Of a stretch of DNA of 64,000 bases, positions 31,593 to 38,818 are shown one piece after another. Location of the stretch: contig JAJZZD010000003.1 in assembly GCA_021797745.1 (NCBI GenBank), positions 22,032-86,031 of the forward strand, read 5' to 3'. Below the pieces are notes generated by a model, which saw only the letters and a list, made by a program, of their open reading frames with translations, was not told where the DNA came from and ran no database searches. Numbering within the stretch: position 1 is the first letter of the stretch; each line of letters starts with the position of its first letter. Origin of the DNA: Microcaldota archaeon (lineage in GTDB: Archaea; Micrarchaeota; Micrarchaeia; Micrarchaeales; CABMGC01). A program made the translations under genes and the position numbers.

Positions 31593-32999
31593 ATGAGTTA
31601 TGAAATGCCAGAAGGCGTTAGAGAGGTCGCGGAACGTATAAAGAAGGAGTATCCGTTCAAGGTAAGCATAAAGCGGATAAACGGCAAATATTACATATAT
31701 CACATCTACGCGCTCAAGGGCAAAGAAGATAAGGCAAAAAAGGTTACCGAATACTTAGGTAGAATAACTGAAGAAGGACAGTTCGTTAAGAAACTGGGCG
31801 AGAAGGTAACCGACAACAAGCTCAAGCTTGCAGAGGAAATCATACGTGCATACGGCGGCAAGGTCATAATGCCACACGAACCAGTACCAAAGGAACTTAT
31901 GCCGCAGCAAAATAACCAGCAACAGCTTATTGATGAAAAAGACAAGATAATACTGACTGCGCTGAGCATGAACGCGAGAATCAAATATTCAAAAATAGGC
32001 GCGATGACTGGTTTGCCGGTGCAAACTGTGGCATACAGAATAAAAAGACTGGAAAAAGAATTCAGAATAAAGTATACTGAAGAGTTGGATTTGAACAAAC
32101 TAGGTTTTTCCAACTATCTGATTTTAGGGAAATTTCTTGGAGAGAAGCCAAGTGCAGAAGCGATAAAGAAGGCTGCGGAGAGTGAACCACGTGTGCAATT
32201 AGCAATGACAACAAAGGGAAAATACGATGTTGTTATGTTCTGCGTGGGGGAAAGCACTGATGCAATAAGCTGGGCATTTACAGGTTTACGAGAAAAGGAA
32301 GGGCTCGGCAAATACGAATCGGAATGGTATATAAGCCCGTTAAGAGACGTATATAATTTTGTCCCATTAAGAAGCGCCTTCTTTGATTTGTTAGAAAAGA
32401 GAGTTTGGCATAGAACAAGAGGAAATTCAAAGGCAGGGAAAAATGATTTGAAATATAGGGAATTTGTCTTGTTGAAAGAGCTCAACAAAAATAGCATTGA
32501 AAGTTTCAGCACGATAGATGCGGCATACGGCTTACCAAAGGGAAGCGCGAAGAACGCCTATGAAAGCTTGAGAAGCGAAGAAAGAGAGATTTTGATACGG
32601 CCGACTATAGGAATAGAAGACGACATGATTAAATTCGATGCTATTCTATTGCTTAGCGTATTAAATAGGGATTTGTTTGGCACGACGAGAAATTTACTTA
32701 GGCTGCATATAATAAACGAAAAAGTTGACCGGATAACTAATAAATTTACATACATTGCAGATATGGAAACTCCTGATGGCATATTGTTTATTTCTTCACT
32801 GCTGAAGGAAGGAGATCTTGAAAGGGAGGAAATAGAAATAAACGACCATATTAAAGGCATATCATTTCACTCCCTTATAGTCAGCAGTATTTTAGTTGGC
32901 AAATTCTGTAAGAGGAGATTTGATAATTCATACTCTAAACAATATTTAAATCTGGTAAAAAATAAGCAAGTAGAAAGAAAGGAAGCACTTGAATACTGA
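31593..32999 (+). CDS. Lrp/AsnC-type HTH regulator, paralog of 18307
   Basis: 468 residues from the ATG at 31593, chosen because ttatataac sits about 25 bases upstream (leaderless). The same plan as the 18307 protein: an N-terminal domain (VSIKRINGKYYIYHIYALKG, then VTEYLGRITEEGQFV), a linker with Gln/Pro, and an Lrp winged helix (NARIKYSKIGAMTGLPVQTV, about 128-160). A ligand-like segment follows (QLAMTTKGKYDVVMFCV), then a long C-terminal half. The last 50 residues (from IKGISFHSLIVSSILVG, then CKRRFDNSYSKQYLNL) are repeated twice downstream as isolated fragments. Regulatory role inferred; targets unknown. Confidence 0.72.
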   Translation: MSYEMPEGVREVAERIKKEYPFKVSIKRINGKYYIYHIYALKGKEDKAKKVTEYLGRITEEGQFVKKLGEKVTDNKLKLAEEIIRAYGGKVIMPHEPVPKELMPQQNNQQQLIDEKDKIILTALSMNARIKYSKIGAMTGLPVQTVAYRIKRLEKEFRIKYTEELDLNKLGFSNYLILGKFLGEKPSAEAIKKAAESEPRVQLAMTTKGKYDVVMFCVGESTDAISWAFTGLREKEGLGKYESEWYISPLRDVYNFVPLRSAFFDLLEKRVWHRTRGNSKAGKNDLKYREFVLLKELNKNSIESFSTIDAAYGLPKGSAKNAYESLRSEEREILIRPTIGIEDDMIKFDAILLLSVLNRDLFGTTRNLLRLHIINEKVDRITNKFTYIADMETPDGILFISSLLKEGDLEREEIEINDHIKGISFHSLIVSSILVGKFCKRRFDNSYSKQYLNLVKNKQVERKEALEY

Positions 33000-33077
33000 T
33001 ACTAATATCGATTACTAATTAAAAAGAAGATTAGCGCAATGCGCTACCACTAAGTCACTCAGTCTCCGTTTCCAGGG

Positions 33078-33162
33078 TCATCCATAAGATTACCTAATAA
33101 TACTGAAAATACAAAGCTTTTAAACCTTGCCTGAATGCGAGTTACCTATTATACACGCATCG
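33078..33162 (+). repeat. Promoter-like repeat, unit A
   Basis: Begins TCATCCATAAGATTACC and contains CTAATAATACTGAAAATAC and a TTTTAAACC box. Closely repeated at 33433 and 33833. Stands between the intact regulator gene and its first C-terminal fragment. Confidence 0.75.
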
Positions 33163-33360
33163 TTTTTTGTCTCATATTTAGAAAAAGAAAAGTTAGATTT
33201 AACTAATGAAATTAAAGGTATTTCTTTATACTTGTTGATAGTAAGTGACATATTAGTAGGAAATTTATGCAACAGACGATTCGACAACATGTATGCAATG
33301 CAATATATAAGTCTCGTTAAAGAAAAAGAACTAGAAAGAAAAGAATCCGCCGAATACTAA
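33127..33360 (+). pseudogene. C-terminal fragment of the Lrp-like regulator, copy 1
   Basis: An open frame of 77 codons from a TTG overlapping the end of repeat unit A. From about residue 20 it matches the end of the 31593 protein: NEIKGISLYLLIVSDILVG, CNRRFDNMYAMQYISLVKEK and the terminal ERKESAEY (ERKEALEY in the parent). Sequence divergence is clear but the reading frame is kept, which argues either for function as a small protein or for a reservoir of C-terminal variants. It could also be simple decay of a duplicated gene. Confidence 0.6.
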
Positions 33361-33432
33361 TAAAAAGAAAAAAAATAAGATAACTAAGATAGCAAAATAT
33401 ACACGATAAGAATTAATCACTTAGTGTTACCG

Positions 33433-33530
33433 TCATCCATAAGATTACCTAATAATACTGAAAATACGAGGTTTTTAAACCCTGCTGTGCTGCGCGTTAC
33501 CTGCTATACCGCGCCTGATTTGTGCCTAAA
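33433..33530 (+). repeat. Promoter-like repeat, unit B
   Basis: TCATCCATAAGATTACC again, with CTAATAATACTGAAAATACG and TTTTTAAACCC, continuing into cctgatttgtgcctaaataat. Offset 355 bases from unit A. Shares a longer match (about 120 bases) with unit C than with A. Confidence 0.75.
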
Positions 33531-33580
33531 TAATTGCCAGTTTTCGAAGACGAAGATCTAGAAAAAAATCAGAATCTGAA

Positions 33581-33739
33581 ATGGAGACTTACATAAAATG
33601 GATAACATTAGATTCCCTGATAGTAAGCCAAACATTATTAGGAAACCTCTGCCGCAGACTATTCGATAATGCATATACTTTGCAGTACAGGAACCTTTTG
33701 AAAGAAAAACAGATAGAAGAAAAAGAAATCAGATACTAA
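33581..33739 (+). pseudogene. C-terminal fragment of the Lrp-like regulator, copy 2
   Basis: 52 codons from an ATG. IKWITLDSLIVSQTLLGN and CRRLFDNAYTLQYRNLLKEK align with the parent end and with copy 1; the terminal residues are EEKEIRY. The frame is open and in register with the parent protein, although shorter than copy 1. Confidence 0.6.
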
Positions 33740-33832
33740 GAAATATAACTAAAATGAACTATTATTGCCCGTAGTTATTTCCAACACTGCAAACTTCAGC
33801 CGCTTTTTTATCCGGTTCCATATCCGCCTCCA

Positions 33833-33935
33833 TCATTCATACGATTACCTAATAATACTGAGAATACGAGATTTTTAAACCCTGCTGTGCAAGCGCGTTA
33901 CCTGTTATACAGCGCCTGATTTGTGCCTAAATAAT
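33833..33935 (+). repeat. Promoter-like repeat, unit C
   Basis: TCATTCATACGATTACC, CTAATAATACTGAGAATACG, TTTTTAAACCC and gcctgatttgtgcctaaataat. 400 bases from unit B. No regulator fragment follows before the convergent spt4 gene, so the array ends here. 33740-33832 and 33936-34012 show nothing else. Confidence 0.75.
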
Positions 33936-34012
33936 ACTTACCGCGCACATAAAAATAACTCCTAGAAATGGTGCTTAGCCTGTGCCTGCACTTGCCGTAT
34001 TCTGTTCCAAAT

Positions 34013-34210
34013 TCACTTCTGGTCCCGTATGTTCAATGCATATGTGCCATTCGCCTTTATGCCCATCTTCTTCGCTATCTCGGACTTCTCTGCGTTCATT
34101 ATTATGACATATCCGTTCCATTTGTGGGTCAGGTCGCTCTTCCCGCACAACGGGCACACGTCTCCCTGCGTAATAATGAGCCTGCAGTTCCTGCACGCTT
34201 TTTCAACCAT
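34013..34210 (-). CDS. spt4: Transcription elongation factor Spt4
   Basis: Zinc-binding partner of Spt5 that stabilises elongating RNA polymerase. 65 residues: ACRNCRLI and DVCPLCGKSDL provide the four Cys ligands, followed by WNGYVIIMNAEKSEIAKKMG, the Spt5-binding part. Length normal. Lies 40 bases after rpo7 on the same strand, the standard archaeal pair. Confidence 0.96.
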   Translation of the reverse strand: MVEKACRNCRLIITQGDVCPLCGKSDLTHKWNGYVIIMNAEKSEIAKKMGIKANGTYALNIRDQK

Positions 34211-34250
34211 TCGACCACTTCTTTGTTTCTTTTTTACCTATTCTGACCTT

Positions 34251-34835
34251 CTATCTCCTTTTACCTTTTGCAGCCCTCAGCCCTTTTATTCTCTCTTCCT
34301 TTATCCAGTCCAGTTTCCCGAGCCCCTCCGGGCGCATGGTGAGCGCGACCTTTGTGCCGTTGCCCCTGGTGCTTACCGTAGATACCTTTGCGTATACTGT
34401 GTCGCCTTTCTTGAGGCTCCTCTTAAGACTCTTTGAAACGAGCATGCCAGATTTCCTGTCAAAGCTCACGAAGTCGTTAGTGACCTGCGACAAATGCACA
34501 AGTCCGTCAAGCGGGCCTATTCTTACATACACTCCGAAATCGGCGAATTCAGAAGCCTCTCCGACCACGACCTCGTCAACGTCAAGTTTGAACGAAAGCA
34601 CGTCGAATGTTACGTCGTGATGCGCATTCGGGTCTTCAGGCAGTATGAAGCCCTCGCTTATGTCCCTTATGTTGTAAACTACCAGCATTATGCCAAGGTC
34701 CTTGTCAACCGTCCTCTCGTACTTGTTCCTGAGCATATCTGCCGCTGCCTTTGTCGCATCCTCGCCTATGTATTTTGGCGGTATGCTTACAGAATCTTTT
34801 ATTGTAGTAACGTAATACAATAGATCACCAAACAA
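34251..34835 (-). CDS. rpo7: DNA-directed RNA polymerase subunit Rpo7 (RpoE')
   Basis: Forms the polymerase stalk with Rpo4 and contacts the nascent RNA. 194 residues: an N-terminal tip domain (VTTIKDSVSIPPKYIGED) and a C-terminal S1/OB domain (EVVVGEASEFADFGVYVRIG, DGLVHLSQVTNDFV, KKGDTVYAKVSTVS). The C-terminus ends in a basic tail (KGLRAAKGKRR). Family members usually begin near YYVTTIKD, so the true start may be a few codons inside 34835. Operon with spt4. Confidence 0.96.
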   Translation of the reverse strand: MFGDLLYYVTTIKDSVSIPPKYIGEDATKAAADMLRNKYERTVDKDLGIMLVVYNIRDISEGFILPEDPNAHHDVTFDVLSFKLDVDEVVVGEASEFADFGVYVRIGPLDGLVHLSQVTNDFVSFDRKSGMLVSKSLKRSLKKGDTVYAKVSTVSTRGNGTKVALTMRPEGLGKLDWIKEERIKGLRAAKGKRR

Positions 34836-34875
34836 GCGTCATATATGAAAAATGAAAGCTATAATTACCTTAGCT

Positions 34876-35250
34876 TTATCTCAGCGTCCCGCTTCGCGTG
34901 GCGCTAAACACCTTTATGCCGTGCATTCTTACTTTTTTCTTAAGGTTTATATCGTTTGTGCATACTACGCATTCCCTGCCGCCCGCATCTTTTGCCGCGT
35001 TTTCTATCCAACGGTCCACATTTAGCTCATTTTCCTCTATCTTGAGCGCAGTGGAACCTATCTCCATCAATGCGGTTCTTGCGAGTTTAGCCCTGTTGCC
35101 TTTTTCCTTTGCCAGTCTTTCAAGCTCGTTGACTACGCCTTTAGAGATCACCATCTCCTGCTTCGGGAATCTGTCGGAAATTATCTGGAACACGTTCTTC
35201 ATGTTGCTCAGCGCAAACAGTATCGAGCTCGTGTCGATCAGGATTCGCAT
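34876..35250 (-). CDS. PIN-domain protein, Fcf1/Utp24-like
   Basis: 124 residues from the ATG at 35250 (MRILIDTSSILFAL), where the PIN fold begins; longer starts add a stretch without homology-like content. D6, E in GVVNELERLAKEKG and ND in CTNDINLKKKVRMHG give the nuclease acidic set. The location next to rpo7-spt4 and the absence of an antitoxin gene indicate the housekeeping Fcf1 type (implicated in rRNA processing) rather than VapC. About 40 bases from rpo7 on the same strand. Confidence 0.82.
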   Translation of the reverse strand: MRILIDTSSILFALSNMKNVFQIISDRFPKQEMVISKGVVNELERLAKEKGNRAKLARTALMEIGSTALKIEENELNVDRWIENAAKDAGGRECVVCTNDINLKKKVRMHGIKVFSATRSGTLR

Positions 35251-35294
35251 GCACTTATTATATAAATATGAAATTATAACATTTGCTGTATTTA

Positions 35295-35900
35295 ATGCTG
35301 GTTTTCGACGTAATAGGTCAGCTGAACACCGCAGCATTCCATGTCGCTGACTCAGTGGCGAGTCCTGCGCTGAACAGCGTAATGGCAATCCTCGCAGAGA
35401 GCTTCTTTGTGGTTCTGCCGCTGCTTGTGATATACATGTTCCTCAAGAAGGACAGGAACGTTGTGCCATTCATGATCATGGCTGTAGCCGCGTACATAAT
35501 CGCCGACATAATAAAGATCATCGTGCGAGAGCCGAGACCTTGCACAGTTCCGCAGCTAAGCTGGATAAACGCAGTAGGCTGCGAAAGCTCTACTTTTTCA
35601 TTCCCTTCTGGACACGCAACAGTTTTAACCGGTTTGTCATTTTTCCTGGGAAATTACAAATACATACGAGCCCTTTACATATTTTATGTCATTTTGATAC
35701 TCTTTGGCAGGGTATATCTCGGCCAGCACTATTTCACAGATGTGATCGCAGGCATAGCGCTGAGCATAGTAGTCGCGTCTGCAGTTTACTGGAAAAGGAA
35801 CTGGATAAACAAGGCTGCTGAGCCAGTGTACAGATTTGCGGATTCGGTTGTTGAAAAACTTACAAACATGATATACGGCAAAACGCCTAAAAATGTATAA
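35295..35900 (+). CDS. PAP2-family membrane phosphatase
   Basis: 201 residues with five to six membrane spans. The three phosphatase motifs are visible: KIIVREPRP (K-x6-RP type), FPSGHATVL, and GRVYLGQHYFTDVIAG (R-x5-H-x3-D). Members dephosphorylate lipid pyrophosphates or phosphatidate at the membrane; recycling of the dolichyl/polyprenyl carrier used by AglB glycosylation is an attractive role here (inference). Start ATG at 35295; a short leader follows the divergent PIN gene. Confidence 0.92.
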   Translation: MLVFDVIGQLNTAAFHVADSVASPALNSVMAILAESFFVVLPLLVIYMFLKKDRNVVPFMIMAVAAYIIADIIKIIVREPRPCTVPQLSWINAVGCESSTFSFPSGHATVLTGLSFFLGNYKYIRALYIFYVILILFGRVYLGQHYFTDVIAGIALSIVVASAVYWKRNWINKAAEPVYRFADSVVEKLTNMIYGKTPKNV

Positions 35901-35931
35901 ATAGCTTAACAATCTCATAAACCTGTTTCTT

Positions 35932-36339
35932 ATGGCAATCGAAGACATATATGCTGAGGAATTGATATACAACTACGAGAATCCGAGCGCAAAAGGCAAG
36001 CTTGCTAACAGCACCGTAAGCATGCACGAGGAGAATGTGTCGTGCGGAGATGTAATAACAGTATATCTCGTCATAAAAGACGGCAAGATAGCAAATGCGA
36101 AGTTCGAGGGTACTGGCTGCGTGATATCTATGGGAACTGCCAACATGCTCATAGAGCATGTCAAGGGGGTTGGCCTGGAGCAGCTTGAGAAGATGACACA
36201 AGGAGATTTGCTGAAGCTAATCACAATAGACCCGGGACCTGTGCGCATGCACTGCGCGACCCTGTCATTGAGGGCCGTCAAGAAAGCGGTTCTTGGGTAT
36301 GAGAAAAAGCCAATAGACACTGCGACAAAAGAGTTGTAG
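35932..36339 (+). CDS. IscU/SufU-type iron-sulfur scaffold
   Basis: Assembles [Fe-S] clusters for transfer to apoproteins such as the ferredoxin at 22083. 135 residues with the three conserved Cys: C38 in VSCGDVIT (with Asp40), C63 in GTGCVISMG and C108 in VRMHCATLSL. No zinc-type SufU insertion is visible. No cysteine desulfurase in the window. Confidence 0.95.
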   Translation: MAIEDIYAEELIYNYENPSAKGKLANSTVSMHEENVSCGDVITVYLVIKDGKIANAKFEGTGCVISMGTANMLIEHVKGVGLEQLEKMTQGDLLKLITIDPGPVRMHCATLSLRAVKKAVLGYEKKPIDTATKEL

Positions 36340-36401
36340 CATAATAAAGCGCGAGCTTATTCTACAATCTTATTTAAATTGAAGGTTCGTAATATTTTTG
36401 C

Positions 36402-36474
36402 AGTCCCGTCGTCTAGCGGCCAAGGACGCAGGGCTTTGGACCCTGCTACATCGGTTCGAATCCGGTCGGGACTA
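36402..36474 (+). tRNA. tRNA-Gln (anticodon TTG)
   Basis: Acceptor AGTCCCG/CGGGACT, D-stem GTC/GAC, anticodon stem CAGGG/CCCTG with loop CTTTGGA, T-arm TCGGT-TCGAATC-style, discriminator A. Intact. A TATA-like tatttaaa lies at about 36371-36378. Left end of the second toxin-antitoxin insertion. Confidence 0.95.
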
Positions 36475-36476
36475 AT
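36441..36476 (+). repeat. Left attachment-like repeat (tRNA-Gln 3' end)
   Basis: 36 bases from the 3' anticodon stem to the tRNA end plus AT. Matches 37121-37156 with a single difference (G at 36453, T at 37133); the offset is 680 bases. Confidence 0.85.
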
Positions 36477-36535
36477 TTATTTTTATGTATGCCGCATGAG
36501 AGTGTTACGAAATGCGACAGTAATATTTATATATC

Positions 36536-36565
36536 TATTAATGTCATATTAATACGGTATTAATA
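36536..36565 (+). promoter_or_regulatory. Three TATTAAT operator repeats at the antitoxin start
   Basis: TATTAAT occurs at 36536, 36547 and 36558, exactly 11 bases apart (one helical turn), the last overlapping the ATG at 36565; two of the copies extend to the palindrome TATTAATA. A TATA-like atttatatatc lies at 36525-36535. This fits cooperative autorepression by the antitoxin. Confidence 0.65.
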
Positions 36566-36813
36566 TGGTTAAGGCGCTGGTAGACATAAGCGATAATGCA
36601 AACACAATACTTAATATAATTAAAGCAGAGTACGGCCTTAAAGATAAATCTCAGGCGATAGACCGTATGGCGGAAGACTATAAAACATTAGTTTTCGAAC
36701 CTAAAGTTAAGGCGTCTTACCTAAAAAAACTTGAATCGATAAAGAAAGAACGCCTAATAAAAATAGGGGGAATCACAGATTTCGACAAGAAGTACGGTTT
36801 AACCAAGAAGTGA
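36565..36813 (+). CDS. DUF2683-type antitoxin of the tRNA-Gln cassette
   Basis: 82 residues. VKALVDISDNANTILNIIKA and YGLKDKSQAIDRMAEDY match the archaeal DUF2683 pattern, a RHH-like DNA-binding start, with a C-terminal tail (LIKIGGITDFDKKYGLTKK) for toxin binding. It precedes a RelE-type toxin by 4 bases. It belongs to a different antitoxin family from the tRNA-Pro cassette. Confidence 0.85.
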   Translation: MVKALVDISDNANTILNIIKAEYGLKDKSQAIDRMAEDYKTLVFEPKVKASYLKKLESIKKERLIKIGGITDFDKKYGLTKK

Positions 36814-36817
36814 GCTA

Positions 36818-37093
36818 ATGCCGCAATCCTTGCCGTATGACATTGAATTACGCGAGCATGTAGCTAAGATATTCGAAAAATTGGAGAAGCGAGATAGGAC
36901 GCAGCTGATTGCCATACGGAAGAAATTGGCTGAAATTGTAGAGGATCCGCAGAAGTTCAAGCCGCTTCATCCTCCGATGCAAAGCATCCGAAGGGTGCAT
37001 ATATTGAAAAGCTTCGTTTTGACTTATTCAGTCGTTGAAGAAAAGCACACTATAATAATCGAAGATTATGCGCATCACAATGAAGTATACTGA
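36818..37093 (+). CDS. RelE-family toxin of the tRNA-Gln cassette
   Basis: 91 residues. LPYDIELREHVAKIFEKLEK begins the fold, followed by the basic helix RDRTQLIAIRKKLAEI, PLHPPMQSIRRVHILKSFVL (conserved Arg/Lys of the active face) and the last strand TIIIEDYAHHNEVY with H-x-x-x-Y. Typical mRNA-interferase-like length. Little sequence likeness to the tRNA-Pro cassette toxin, so the two insertions carry unrelated pairs. Confidence 0.85.
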   Translation: MPQSLPYDIELREHVAKIFEKLEKRDRTQLIAIRKKLAEIVEDPQKFKPLHPPMQSIRRVHILKSFVLTYSVVEEKHTIIIEDYAHHNEVY

Positions 37094-37120
37094 TGAGTGG
37101 CAAACAAAAAGCAGTTTTGG

Positions 37121-37156
37121 CCCTGCTACATCTGTTCGAATCCGGTCGGGACTAAT
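37121..37156 (+). repeat. Right attachment-like repeat (displaced tRNA-Gln 3' end)
   Basis: Copy of 36441-36476 with one mismatch and no tRNA 5' half; it is preceded by TTTTGG, reminiscent of the anticodon loop. The EamA gene starts 46 bases later. Confidence 0.85.
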
Positions 37157-37201
37157 ACTAAGCTGCTTTTTAAACCTGATTTTCTAATTCAAATAGGTTG
37201 A

Positions 37202-38059
37202 ATGCTGCCTCTGTATATTCTTGTTGCAGCCGCTTCGGGGTTCTGGGGCGTATCTGCGGTTCTCGAAAAAAAGGCGCTCGGAAAAGAATATGCGTCTGCA
37301 TATCTATCCAGTTTCGCGCTCATAACTGCGGTATTTTCGATAGTTTTGCTGCCATTTTCTAACTTCTCGATGTCAGTACAGAGCCTGTCGCTTATTTACA
37401 TATACAGTGTGATTACTACTTTTGCATACCTTCTTGTCGCGAGAATTTTCAGGCACAGCAACATATCTGCTTCATCGCCTTTGTTCAGCACCCTGCCGCA
37501 GGTCCTTATTGTCATATTTGCGTTTTTGATCCTGGGCGAATCCCTTTCTTACTTTCAGTACTTGGCGCTCGCAATTCTCCTGCTCGCCGCCTATTTCATG
37601 CTTTTCGGAAGCAGGTCGAGGGCGTATTTCCAAAGCAACAAATACCGGATCATGACTGTGATTTATTCGCTGGTTTTTGGCGCAAGTGCCATATTGCTAA
37701 AATACGTATTGTTCAGCGTAAACATCTTCGCATTCCTTGTTTTGTCGCAGATATTCATGCTGATTAACATGGGCGTTTACATGCAGCTTAAATACGGCGG
37801 CATAAAAGAGACAGCGTCAAATCTGAGGAAGCACAGCGGCATAATCATACCCATTTCAGTGCTAACAATTGGTTACAGAGCCTTTTACTATGCGGCAGTA
37901 TCTCTTGTCGCAGTAAGCATCGCCGCGCCTCTTGTGAACACTTTGTACGTGGCCATAACGCTGCTTGCCGGAATATTCCTTTTCAAAGAAAAAGATGCAC
38001 TGAGAAAAGGAGTCTTGGCGATTGTCATAATTGCGGCCGCGTATGCGCTCGTATCTTAG
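37202..38059 (+). CDS. EamA/DMT-family transporter
   Basis: 285 residues with about ten hydrophobic helices in two related halves (LPLYILVAAASGFWGVSAVL; later YRIMTVIYSLVFGASAILLK), the pattern of the drug/metabolite transporter superfamily. The first half ends LVIVFAFLILGESLSYFQY-like with the conserved Glu after TM4 (FLILGESLSYFQY). Substrate unknown. Own promoter probable; the right tRNA-Gln repeat lies immediately upstream. Confidence 0.9.
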   Translation: MLPLYILVAAASGFWGVSAVLEKKALGKEYASAYLSSFALITAVFSIVLLPFSNFSMSVQSLSLIYIYSVITTFAYLLVARIFRHSNISASSPLFSTLPQVLIVIFAFLILGESLSYFQYLALAILLLAAYFMLFGSRSRAYFQSNKYRIMTVIYSLVFGASAILLKYVLFSVNIFAFLVLSQIFMLINMGVYMQLKYGGIKETASNLRKHSGIIIPISVLTIGYRAFYYAAVSLVAVSIAAPLVNTLYVAITLLAGIFLFKEKDALRKGVLAIVIIAAAYALVS

Positions 38060-38109
38060 AATCGGTATTGCGCAGCTATCAGAAATATAAATTAGCCGTG
38101 CTATTATTA

Positions 38110-38168
38110 GCCGAATGATGATACGAGGTATTTCTGATTTGTGATGAAAAGTTACCCCACTGACAAAA
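38110..38168 (+). ncRNA. Box C/D guide sRNA
   Basis: All four boxes are present in order: C ATGATGA (38115-38121), D' CTGA (38134-38137), C' GTGATGA (38141-38147), D CTGA (38160-38163). Between C and D' is a 12-base guide (TACGAGGTATTT) and between C' and D a 12-base guide (AAAGTTACCCCA), the spacing of archaeal methylation guides. It fills the gap between the EamA gene and the convergent HAD gene. Targets would be the complements AAATACCTCGTA and TGGGGTAACTTT, with methylation at the base paired to the fifth position before each D box. Confidence 0.8.
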
Positions 38169-38172
38169 CCAT

Positions 38173-38784
38173 TTAGGCGTGAACTCCAAGTTTGTCAAAG
38201 TCTTTTTCCAGCTGCCTGTTATTCTTAAATCTTATTGCCTTTATGCCTGCTTTCCTTGCGCTTTCTACGTTTTTCTTCAGGTCATCGATGAACAGCGTTT
38301 CATTCCCTTTCATTCCCAGTCGTTTCAGCACTATTTCAAAGGTCCTTTCATTTTCTTTCCTAATGCCCAAATAACAGGATGCAAAGTGCTTGTAGAAAAG
38401 CTTTTCATAGCCATTCAGAAATTTCTTGAGGTATGGATAGCGTGACTTGTCTACGTCGGTAAGGTAAGCTACTTTGTATTTTTTTCGCAGTTTCTTTATC
38501 CGCTTTATCAGTTCCAAATTTAACCTGCCGTTTTCGGCAAACTCCTCTTTGTACCTTACTTCGCTTACCTTTATTCCCAGCTTTTTTGCCACTATCCCCG
38601 AGAATTCCTTCAGCGTCATATTGCCCTTTTCAAATTCTGGCAGAGGGCCGTCGTCTATTATCTTTTTGATTTTCTGCTGGCTGATATTGCTGATTTTAGA
38701 CAGATACGGGTAGTAGTGCCGGTCGTTGCGCGCATTTGTTATCAACACTTCGCCCACATCAAATATTATTGCTTTTATTGCCAT
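38173..38784 (-). CDS. HAD-superfamily hydrolase
   Basis: 203 residues. Motif I is IIFDVGEVLIT (nucleophile Asp, with Gly where many have the second Asp, as in FDxGGVL subgroup members), motif II/III include VAYLTDVDK and KENERTFEIVLKRLG, and motif IV is TLFIDDLKKNVESARKAGIK. An alpha-helical cap lies after motif I. Phosphatase or related activity; the substrate cannot be predicted. It precedes the NUDIX gene's end by 34 bases on the same strand. Confidence 0.88.
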   Translation of the reverse strand: MAIKAIIFDVGEVLITNARNDRHYYPYLSKISNISQQKIKKIIDDGPLPEFEKGNMTLKEFSGIVAKKLGIKVSEVRYKEEFAENGRLNLELIKRIKKLRKKYKVAYLTDVDKSRYPYLKKFLNGYEKLFYKHFASCYLGIRKENERTFEIVLKRLGMKGNETLFIDDLKKNVESARKAGIKAIRFKNNRQLEKDFDKLGVHA

Positions 38785-38818
38785 TCAGTCACACTCACGT
38801 ATCTCTTGCGCAAGGCAG

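Noticed and set aside
33030-33066. Minus-strand tRNA 5'-half-like sequence (GACTTAGTGGTAGCGCATTGCGC)
   Set aside because: It looks like a D-arm, but the stems do not pair and its acceptor does not match the orphan tRNA-Glu 3' half, so a split tRNA cannot be supported.
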